Origin: Helicoverpa zea
Taxonomy: Eukaryota > Arthropoda > Insecta > Lepidoptera > Noctuidae
Assembly (NCBI RefSeq): GCF_022581195.2
Contig: NC_061456.1
Location: 9,798,501 to 9,862,500 of the forward strand
Reading direction: 5' to 3'
Length of the DNA: 64,000 bases
The position numbers were made by a program, and so were the translations under genes. Positions within the stretch are counted from its first letter, which is position 1. The number at the start of each line of letters is the position of its first letter. Shown here piece after piece: positions 36,504 to 46,600 of this stretch. The notes under the pieces were generated by a model. The model saw only the letters and a program-made list of their open reading frames with translations. It was not told where the DNA came from and made no database searches.

Positions 36504-37656
36504 ACTCAACTCTATTACATAGAGAGATGGTTGAAATTCCCTTGTTACATTTAGCAGGCGCAGGCGCGTTTTCGAGAACGTTCGATGCTTGATCGTCGTG
36601 TGAGTCCCGCTGGACGGTAGTTTTTGACAGGCAAGTTTTAGTAGTCGTAACGAATAAGTACTTAGAACCCATGAGTGGGAAATAGAATGCTCTGAATAGA
36701 TGATGCACAGATGCTTCTGTTTCACAGCAATGCATGGGTCGAGTACTTGAGCTGCCTTATAAGTGTTGTATTAAACGAATCGGTACCCACATGTAGGGGT
36801 ATCCGTAAAACCAGTTGAAATGCATATCAAATAATAAAATATGTTATTGTGTCTGGTACACGAATTGTATTATTAAATGAAATAGATGTTAGGTAAGGGC
36901 TGTAGCACACACGTTGTATAACAAAATAAAGGAATTGTTTGAATTAAATATAATTTTTCATGTATTATCTAGCGTTATAATAATTCAACAGCATGTGTGT
37001 AACATAGTTATATGAATAGAAAACAAAAAAAATATTTTATATGTTCACTTTATTTATTTGATTATTTTTATTATTGATTTCAAATTACACAAATTCTACT
37101 TTAATAAATCAGTACTTAATCATGAAATGTAAATATAATGTTACAGTATTTAAAAAGTTCTTTGTTTAACCAGTTTTATTTATATTCTACTACAGATATT
37201 GTGTTAAATATTTAATTAATATTATGTAACTGTTGCAGGCTACCAATTGTGCAATATTTCAGTGAACTACGTAGTTTTATTTTCTTTATAATTACATGTA
37301 TTGTCCTTGATATTATGAGTCAATTATACCAAAGATAGTTTGTTCGGATTGTACATTGTTTGTTGGATAATAAATTTCAAATTACAAAGAGTGTTTGATT
37401 AATTATTAAACTTATTTCAGACCAATCTATTATTCATGCATGATAAAAGTATTAAGTATGTTAAAAATCCATCAAATAGCTTAAGTATATTTATTTACTA
37501 TTTATTTTAGAATAAATAACTTAGGTATCACATGCCTCTTTTATGGGCTACTAAAAAGTTACGTAGGTAAACCTTAATTAAAATGTTTACACAATTTAAG
37601 TTAAAATGTTGACAAGTTTTTTACATAAATCTAAAATAGATATTTTTTTATTTAAA
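36504..37656. other. Convergent 3' ends of Pkcdelta and the F-box gene
   Basis: Very AT-rich interval with no coding signal. It contains several AATAAA words on the plus strand (36833, about 36923, about 37105) for Pkcdelta and on the minus strand (37647-37652, about 37501) for the F-box gene. Transcripts may overlap at their tails. Confidence 0.7.
36833..36838 (+). terminator. Candidate Pkcdelta polyadenylation signal AATAAA
   Basis: First AATAAA downstream of the stop at 36503, at 330 nt distance. Others follow within 550 nt, so site choice is uncertain. Confidence 0.45.
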
Positions 37657-37875
37657 TTATTCATAATACTGTTTAACTGTATTAGGATAGGTGATTAATA
37701 ACTGTATAACTTTGTCTTCCACGGCCACAAACAAATGATGTGACATTTTATCTTCGTATACCTCGAGCCCTAATATGGCGGTGTCAGTAACACTCCGGTC
37801 AAAGTCTCGAATTTGCAACAACCTTTGGGGCTTATTTTGATTATTTTTCAGGTCCTTTAGTAAACATATTGCAAC
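37657..37875 (-). CDS. F-box gene last exon
   Basis: Acceptor tgttccag, phase 0. Ends VIQLLITYPNTVKQYYE and TAA at 37657-37659. Confidence 0.9.
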   Translation of the reverse strand, partial: VAICLLKDLKNNQNKPQRLLQIRDFDRSVTDTAILGLEVYEDKMSHHLFVAVEDKVIQLLITYPNTVKQYYE

Positions 37876-40134
37876 CTGGAACAATTATTTCGATTTTAAT
37901 TTTGTTTTGATTTTTATAAGTATTTCATCGCTAACATGCTTAGTCCCGTTTTATTTAAAGAATTTATTTTTACCGAGTTTTAATAGCAAAGTCTATTAAG
38001 ACGACAGAGGTAGATCTAAACTAAAGTGTGACCTTTGCGTAAAATAAAAAATATGACTTTGCTGAAGAGCTTGACTCAAACATTTTAAAATGAGTGAATA
38101 AATTCAAACCTCTATCTACTAAAATATGCTTGCAAAATAATATTTAATAGTAATTATTTTGTACTCACCGCCCCATCCTTGTATCCGATTAACAGAACTT
38201 CTCCGTGTTCAGTAGCGCACGTCATGTCGGCACACAGCACGGTCGTGCGCTTCAAATGTGTGTCGTGGTACGCTTCTATCCGATGGTTACCACCAACCAC
38301 TGAAAACGATACAAATCTCTCGTCTTATAAAAGACTAGCCGTTTTCCCGCGGTTTCACCCGCGTCCCGTGGAAACTACTGCCCGTACCGGGATAAAATAT
38401 AGGCAATGGCACTCAGGAACATTGTAGCTATCTATCAGTGACAGAATTTTGAAAATCCGACCAGTTCCAAAGATTATGGCATAGTTATGACTTCTCCGCT
38501 CGTCATTTTGTGCTCTGTTTTTCCTTTTCGGCATTAACTTTATTACTTTTTGTATTAAGTAAATTACGGCTTACCTGACACAACAATCTCCGACAGACTA
38601 AACAACACGCAATGTTTAGCATTGTTTGGCCAAAGTTGAGTACGGAAGTTTTGTGCTTTGTCAAACTTCTTTGAATTCGGATCTTCACAGAGTATCAAAC
38701 CGCTCTTAGTTACCATGGAAATCGTCTTGTTAGACACATGCATAGCACATATTGTGTCGTATGAACTGCCATAGTAACGACCCTTGAGTCTAACTTGCCA
38801 TGCTTCCTTGTGCCATATGAGCGCCCATACTATGTACTTGTTTGTGATAATATAGCAAATATTGTCTTCCAATCTGCGAGTAAACAGTTTTTATTATGAA
38901 AATAGTTTACATTTATGTTAGGTAACTTTGCCCCTTTGCATCTGATTTCAGAGCGGCAGAATTATTTGACATAAGCTACATGAAATAAAAAAGCGACATC
39001 GTAAAAAATCCAAACTCACTTGAAGAGTAAAATACCATTCATGATGTACATAAAACTCTCATTGAAGCTGGTGTCATCTGGGTTACTTTTCCCATACAAC
39101 CTTAGATCAGCTTCATTCCCTTCAAATTGCTCCAAAATAACAGCCATATATTCATTCTCATAATAATCAGCAAGGTTTACTAAAATGATTAATAATGAAA
39201 GGTAAAAAAAAATATTTACAAAAAACACATCCACATAACAGTTCTCACCGAACTTTTTGACAGCTTGGTATGGTACGTGAGTGGCTAAGCAGAAACAATT
39301 TTATGTATTAGCAGGCAGTGTAAGAATGTATGAGACACACAAGCTTGATTTCAGGCGTCAAGTTTGGTGAAAGCTGTAATAAGTACATTGACATACCTAC
39401 TTGAGGAGTCATTATATGTCCGCAATTCCTTCTCTTTAATGTCAAAGTAGTTTATGTCGTTATCCATTAACAAAATGAGGTTGTCTGAAAAAATACACAT
39501 TCAAAATTAAACTATTGTACATATTTTAAATAGCTAATGATTTACTAATATATTTTGACGTTACCTTTATACACACGCATCTTTATAAAGTCTTCTGAAT
39601 CGTACGTATAATAAACTTCTATCTGAGCGATGCTGACTGAATTCCACAGTTTTGAATTTATTAGGATCCCTTTGTAATTCAGTTTGGACTTTCTTAGGAA
39701 CGTGGAACCTTTGTTGACCATTTCTTCTAGAACAATCTTCTCCCATAGTTTGTGACACTGAAATTAAGGAATACTTACAGATGTATTTAAATGCCTTTCT
39801 ATATTATTTTTTATTTTACTATCTTCAGTGTTGGAATTTAGTTTTGTACCGTTCTTCATACTCCTACTCCAATTCGGTTCAACCAATTTGGATTCCAGTT
39901 GGAGACTTTTAATAGGCTACTTTTAAGCATGTAAGGAGAATTTAATATATTTTTATTTACCTGGATATAATCCATAACAATATCCTTCCATCTTTTGCTT
40001 ACCGCCATACAAGCCAGCAAATCTTTGCTATTCAAGTTTTTGAATATAATACACAGAAGTTCAGGAGGACACAATTCCCAGCTGAGTGGTGAATATTTTG
40101 CAGGGTCAGAAGCTCTTACAGAGGTATCAGACAT
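37657..40134 (-). CDS. F-box protein, uncharacterised, 7 exons
   Basis: Likely substrate receptor of an SCF ubiquitin ligase. Exons from 5' to 3' on the minus strand: 39961-40134, 39565-39757, 39401-39484, 39020-39179, 38575-38873, 38169-38299, 37657-37875; 1,260 nt, 419 residues, all phases consistent. Residues about 16-60 read WELCPPELLCIIFKNLNSKD ... MAVSKRWKDI, a typical F-box (L-P-x-E-L-L, then V-S-K-R-W), followed by CHKLWEKIV. The rest contains short beta-rich blocks (IVWALIWHKEAWQVRL, GEVLLIGYKDGA, HHLFVAVEDKVIQLL) compatible with a beta-propeller, but no clear WD dipeptide repeats. I do not recognise the orthologue. It shares a 477-bp 5' interval with ISY1 and converges on Pkcdelta. 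Confidence 0.88.
38169..38299 (-). CDS. F-box gene exon 6
   Basis: Acceptor gttttcag, donor gtgagt, phase 1 to 0. Encodes VVGGNHRIEAYHDTHLKR through LLIGYKDGA. The upstream intron carries a Helitron-like fragment (38335-38480). Confidence 0.88.
38335..38480 (-). mobile_element. Truncated Helitron-like element
   Basis: Begins with CTAG and the stem CCGTTTTCCCGCGGTTTCAC shared with 8715-8918. The other terminus is missing after about 38480. Lies in intron 5 of the F-box gene. Confidence 0.6.
38575..38873 (-). CDS. F-box gene exon 5
   Basis: Acceptor ctcgcag, donor gtaagc, phase 2 to 1. Encodes the longest beta-rich block, including KYIVWALIWHKEAWQVRL. Confidence 0.88.
39020..39179 (-). CDS. 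F-box gene exon 4
   Basis: Acceptor attttag, donor gtgagt, phase 1 to 2. Encodes NLADYYENEYMAVILEQF and following residues. No motif. Confidence 0.85.
39401..39484 (-). CDS. F-box gene exon 3
   Basis: Acceptor ttttttcag, donor gtaggt, phase 1 to 1. Of two possible donors only this one keeps the frame into exon 4. Confidence 0.85.
39565..39757 (-). CDS. F-box gene exon 2
   Basis: Acceptor atttcag, donor gtaacg, phase 0 to 1. Encodes CHKLWEKIVLEE, the usual segment after an F-box, and a beta-rich stretch. Confidence 0.88.
39961..40134 (-). CDS. F-box gene exon 1 (F-box domain)
   Basis: ATG at 40134. 58 codons, phase 0, donor gtaaat. Holds the F-box core. Confidence 0.9.
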
Positions 40135-40611
40135 TTTTACTTGATTTTATGGCTTTCCTGGAGGCTGCAGCAAACACTGCAAGCACTATCAATTATTACA
40201 TTTCGTGTAAGTTACTTGGTAAGCATAAAAGCACTTTTGGAGTTTTCTGAGTTTCACACCTTTATTTACAACTTTGCAAGACAATAACACGATCAATCAA
40301 TAACATGTGAAATGACACTTCAAGTATTAGCTTTTTTTTCGAGTAGCTCCCCGTTAAATCGACTAAAATTGTTTTTTATTCTGTGGAATGAAGAATTAGT
40401 GAATCTTTCATTCAACAGATTTTGAGCTTTTCAGTATAGCATGCTCTGTGCTTCGACCATGCTTCGACACCCGATCTGTGTGCTTGTCCTCTTGTCACAA
40501 TAGAATTTGAGGTTATGTTGTGTTTATTCGGCTATTTTTGTTTGAATCAACTATTGTAATTTTTATTTTGTGCAAGTTCTACTGTAATTGAAAGACTTAA
40601 AAACTAATAAC
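40135..40611. promoter_or_regulatory. Divergent intergenic region, F-box gene / ISY1
   Basis: The two start codons are 477 bp apart in head-to-head orientation, so both promoters and 5' UTRs must fit here. This suggests a shared bidirectional promoter. No TATA or CpG block is obvious. Confidence 0.6.
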
Positions 40612-40614
40612 ATG
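40612..40614 (+). CDS. Isy1: ISY1 exon 1 (ATG only)
   Basis: ATG immediately followed by donor gtgagt. The next exon starts GCG CGC AAT (ARN), reproducing the conserved family start. Confidence 0.9.
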
Positions 40615-43600
40615 GTGAGTTTATTAAGTTCTTTGCATTTCATTGATAAAATATTTCGAGATTATGTCAAACCTGTTCATCACCTATAAAATAACAATTG
40701 GGCGAATAAGGCTTAATATGTTTCTGCCTGACTTTTCACTATACACTTCCTTGGTTTTCATAAAACCTATCTCTATAATCTATAAGATTCATACCTTGTA
40801 AAATTATATATTTCTGTTTCCGTTCTTGTCAAAAATTGTTATTGATCAGCAATGCTATTAATATTTTGTTTCCTTTCCAGGCGCGCAATGCAGAAAAGGC
40901 AATGTAAGTAGTTTAACTTGAAATTTACCATATCTTTACATTTGAAGTATTAAGATGAGTTAATTTTGTCACAAAAGTGCTTACTATTCCATTAAATAAT
41001 CTTTTAGTCTACTTCCCCAATAGGATTAGGTTGAATTAGTATGCTTGTATACTTTTCAGGACAACACTGGCGCGATGGCGTGCAGCACAAGTACAAGAGG
41101 CAGGTGGACAGCGTGAGCGGAGACCATACCTAGCTTCCGAGTGTACAGATCTACCACAAGCTGAAAAATGGAGACTACAGATTGTCAGAGAAATTGCAAA
41201 AAAAGTTGCACAAATACAGAATGGTAAGTGTCAAATACAGTAGAACGCAGACTAATCAGTATATCAACGAATACAGGAGTACAAATTAATTGGGACTGGG
41301 GATGATTCGGATAGTTGAACATAGACTGGTATTAAGGACAACAAACTGTTACACGTAGAATAAATTTTCGTAAAGTTTAACAAATCCTGTTCTACGATAA
41401 AGTTTTCTTAAACATCTGGCTCAGAGCAAGTCTCCATCAGGCTTTAACAAAAATACATAGTATAAAAATTCGCAACAATAATAGCTTAAGGCTGATTCGG
41501 AAAATTGCCGATTTGGTTAATCATTCTGTAATTGCAAATATTTAACAGAAAATAATACAATACAATAATGGATCCCTTCGACAAATGAAACAATATGTTA
41601 CAGATAGGCATTGCTTAAATATATTTCTGTGGACTATAACTGGCCACCACACATAACACTACTGTATATTAGACAGTTTAAAATCTATATCAAGAGGGCT
41701 ATGGGGACCCAAAGCAGGCATCAATTATTTAAAATGTGAAATTTTTGTTACAACAAAAAATATTTTTTAATATTTAGTATTTGAATCCAGTAAGAATGGA
41801 AGAAAGTGATACAACTTCTGTTAATAATCCAACAATTGACATCAGAGCTTCTGCTCAAGATGCAAATAATCTTGAAATTGACATCAGGTCTGCTCTAGAT
41901 TCCAATAATCCAACAGTTGACATTATAACTTCTGTTAATAGTCCCAGGCGTAATGCATCTCCCCCCTCGCAATCCGCACCTATTCCGACGCCTCCCCCTA
42001 GTCCTAAACATCCTACTTTATCTGACGCCTTATCGCTATCCCAACACAAATCTTCTAAAGAACAAAGTGTCAAATCTGGCCAACATGGAAGTGTCAAATC
42101 TGGTCAAATTGGCAGTATCAAATCTGGTCAAGTTGGCAGTATCAAATCTGGCCAATATGGAAACAAAGTGCTGAATGCAATAAAGGAGAACCTCCTACCT
42201 CAAGATAAATCTACATCTGAAAAAGTAGAAGAACTGAAAGATACTGTCAAAAATCTAGCTTCGGATATTGTTGGGTCGAACTCTAACCATTTAACAACCA
42301 ATATAGATAAGATAGCCACAATGAGCAAAGTGCTCACCAATGAGGCAAATGCTCTGAGAAAATCCATAAAGTATTTGTCTGAAGACATCGCGCGTACTAA
42401 ACAGCAGCTATGTGCCTGCAATAATAATGAAGACGTGAACTTTCCCTATCACTTGTTTCTCATTGAAATTGTTATAAACAAGATACATATGAAATGTGAA
42501 TGTTTCGACTTCAATGTCAACAACTTGGTTATTTCGGCCTTATTTTTGGGAAAATCACCAATTATTTTATACGATTCTTCTTTTGGTGAAATTGATAATT
42601 ACTGCAAACTGAATGTCGGAAAGTCCACTTTATTCGCCATGACGTATGATAAAATTTGTAGTATTAAGGAGTTTGAAATTGTATTACTACTGACAAAACA
42701 GCCTCCATGTTCTACGTGTGTGACGAAAATTGCTGAAACGCATATGGACTTCACCTCTGAATTTATGCAATTGAGAGAAGAACTTTGTAAAAAATGGGCG
42801 CAAGAACAGCCAACGGACAATATACTGTGCACCACGTCAACACCACTTACCAAGAATATGTATTATTTGTCATGCTGTGATGGCGACAATAGAGATTCAA
42901 TAGGTGTTATTGAGGTGTCCGTTCGAATGTCGTTTTTGGGTAAAGAGATTAATACCGCATTTCGTGCTACGCCTAAAGTACAAGGTTGTTCCCAATTAAT
43001 AAAAGACGATCACGGGATGACAATGTACTCGAGCCACAAGGTCGAGATGGACGACCAAGGCAAAATACTTCTAGACGAAGGAGTCATGGCTAAAAGTCGC
43101 TCTCTGTGTCCATCGGACTATCACAGAAGATCGATCAGCCCGCAGTCGCAAGCATCGAGCACATTGTCTAGGAGATCTTACGAACCCTATCCTGTGCCTT
43201 ATCGTGATACTGGTAAGTTGTTTCCTTAAGTACACCACTTTTGTTGAGTTACTTTGGGTACGATACATATGTAATCACTATAATTTTCTAGGTCGAGGTC
43301 CAAAATATGACGAAATATATACCAAAATGAATGTCAACGAGTTGAGAATCAAAGTTCCGAAGAGCAGTAAAGTAGAGAGAATGGGCAGATATGATAAGAT
43401 TCAAGAGCTGTGTTCGTGTGAAAGTACCCCCAACAACAGTGGAGAACAGATACAGTTTGAACTTCCAAAAGATGCTACATACCCTGAGAAAACATATACA
43501 TCAAACTTGAAATATACATTGAAAAGCCTTGAAAGACCACCTGAGAGGAAGGACAAGAAGATTATAAACGTGACACCTACAAGTTGTCCTGCCCCCGTCA

Positions 43601-46600
43601 ATATGGAGAAAGTGCTCCACCCGCTCAAAGATGTATTCATTCTAAAAATTGGCAAGAAATTGGAAACTCAGGATAAAAAGACTGACCTTGAAATAGAGTT
43701 AGTTACTCCTAAAGCTCCGTGTGACAAACTAGTAGATATCAGCAATACCAGCCAGCAGTGTGGTGGTGACGATGTAAAATCTGATTTGATAAAACAGAAG
43801 GGTAAAAACAAGAAAGGGAAAGGTGGAAAGGGAAAAGGGAAGGGTAAAGCAGGCAAGAAAGGCAAAAAAGGAAAGAAGAAATAAGATTTATATCCAGAAA
43901 CCAAAAATAGTTTTCAATTTATTTGTTTCTCATTTGCAAAGTTATCAAAATATCTTGTAAATTCTTAATATTATACAAACATTTAAACCTTGTTCTTATT
44001 TTATTAGCGTTATCGTTCTCTTCTTAGTTTGTCAATAAACTTAACTACTAATAAATCACATGGAAACAATTATCTGATTGATGTGGGCAAGACAGATTTC
44101 GCGAGGCCCTGTTCTATGGCGACCTGAAGACGGATTCTTTAAAACAATAAAAACAAACAAAACAATTAACACTGCCAAGTTTTTATTCATAAAAATACAA
44201 ATTAGATTAAAGTGGCTGGAAGAAGCTAGTATTGAATAACACAATTATCTATACGTTTCTATTTAGTGCCGGTTTTAACTCTACCAGCGCCCTGGGCGAG
44301 ATTTCTACGGCGCCCTCCAACTGCAATTCAAACCCATAGAAAAAACAGAGAGACATGCAGTTACCGATTGCGCGAGCGAAGCGAGCTTGGTTTTTTTTTA
44401 TAGTTAACAAGTCAAAGCAAAAATTACGTAAAATGTAGCCCAATCGTACATAAGTTATTGCTGGTTGGTGAACGCAAATCAAAAGAAACCGTGACTAGAT
44501 CTACAGTCAGCTGTATTTCTTCTAAGCTCCAACTTTTTATTAAATTGAGAACTCTAAGGCCTCATTTACGGAGACGCGGGGCGTCTCGCGTCGCGTGTGG
44601 CGTGGCGTCTCGCGGCGCGTCGGACGTTTTTTTCTGTTTACGGTGGGGCGGCGCGTGAAGCGGCACGCATCATCGCACTCGTAAACACAAACTTATAGCA
44701 ATATACGCTCATGTTCATAGAGAAGCGAGACGGGAAGCGTGGCGGTGCCCGCCGCGGCGCTCGCGGCGAATCCTTTATTAGCGTGTAGCGAAGCACGCGT
44801 CGGGTATCGCGGCGGCGCACGCTCGCCTCGATCAAATCGACTAGTTTCATGTTGGCGAGAGATGGGAGGTTTCATATTATAATTGCCGCTGCGTGCGCCG
44901 CCGCGTGGGACGCGTCGGTGCCATCCGCGAGCTCGGCCGCAAAAAACGCCCTAATTCAAACAAACGTGTCTAAAATCGCTTCTCCGTAAACGCACTCGTA
45001 CAACGCCATATATTTGAATTCAGTGCGGGCCGCGCCGCTCAACGCAACGCGCGACGCCCCGCGTCTCCGTAAATGAGGCCTAAGGCCCGGTTGTTCGTAC
45101 GTCACGGTAAAGTTAAAATTTGACCGATGTCAATTTTGACCACGGTAAATTTGACGTTTCTATTAAGAAATTTTAACGTTTGTTAAACTAACTGGTACTT
45201 CAACAACGCTTTTTGAATTTAAACTCTGTTAATTTTACTGTAACTAGAATTTAACCCTAACCTTGACGTAACTGAGCTTCGAACAACCGGGCCTAAAAGT
45301 AAACGTAGAATAAATTAGAAATAGAGAAGAAACCGCGAGCGAAGTGAGCGCTTTTTTTTTCTTTGACGTCTGCAGCAAATTTGCTTGTCTATTTAACATT
45401 TTACATGGTTAAACTTCCATATAACGCAAGCAATCCCATGTTTATTATTATGTTTACAGGCTAGGAATTGACTTGGTTGTTGGTTTTAAAGATTGTTAGT
45501 AAAGAAAGTAAACAAATAAAACCAGGGATACCCCGCACTCTGGTCGGTGGCAAATGTTGCCAGACTAAGAAAACATGTTTCATAACAATATTGATTTATA
45601 TGTTTTATTTTATTTTGTTCTCGCTTTAAAATTTTTTGAAGCGCGAGGCCCCTTGTACCGCGAGGCCGTAGGCGGTGGCCCACGTCGCCCACGCCTAACG
45701 CCGCCCCTGTCTGAGGGTTTCGTGCACTTGTCTAGTAGATGAAGTTGCAACATGACTATAGTTCGGCCATTCAGAGAATGCGTTCCTGACACGTCGCGAT
45801 TGAACTGACGACGTAACTTTGCAATGGCGTTGCAGTTACGATAAAAATATTTTTGCTGGTTGTTTACCGTTTTAACAATTGAGGAGCATTAAAACAACAT
45901 TATTATATCAATAATCAATGAATGTTATAATTCAGTCAGTTCAATCGCGACGTGTCAGGAACGCATTCTCTGAATGGCCGAACTATAGAAGTCAGACGTC
46001 AGACGAGTATATCCTATACGGAGGTCACATCTTTTTACTAGGGTTGGACCACATCTGGCAGCACGGAATCGCATTTGTTCCGCCTGTGCTACCACGTGCT
46101 GCAGTATGCTGCCGCTGCAAACGCATGCGGCAGCATACTGCGAACTGATGATACTGATTCTGTGAACTGGTGAAAGGATGCGTTAGTATGCTATCGCGCG
46201 CTTCAGCGTTCCGGAGGCTCCCTGCCGACCATTGCATTTTGTCCCTGATGCTGATCGCCTCGAGGATTCAGCCGCGTGCTATCGCATTATGCTTTCTGTC
46301 TCGGTCTAGCAAATGGCAGTTCTAAGCGCCAGAAAGAGAAAGGGCGACGGAAAAAGGCGATTCCGTGCTGCCAGATGTGGTCCAATCCTAAGTCATTTAT
46401 GTGTTGCTCTCTAACCAATCTCGAAACTATGCTCTAACCTTTTTTTCTACCAGCCGGTCTTGGCGAGTTTCGGATACGAGACTTGAACGACGAGATCAAC
46501 AAACTGATGCGGGAGAAGCGTCATTGGGAGGTCCAGATAAAGTCGCTGGGAGGGCCGGACCACGCTCGCGTTGGGCCTAAGATGCTCGACCAGGACGGCA

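Noticed and set aside
43668..43904. Minus-strand Phe/Pro-rich frame
   Set aside because: Antisense of the Lys/Gly tail of the nested gene.
44261..45712. Large hAT-like element with ends AGTGCCGGTTTTAAC and GGCGTTAGGC...GGCGG
   Set aside because: The end similarity is weak and no 8-bp duplication is visible; only the two internal MITEs are supported.
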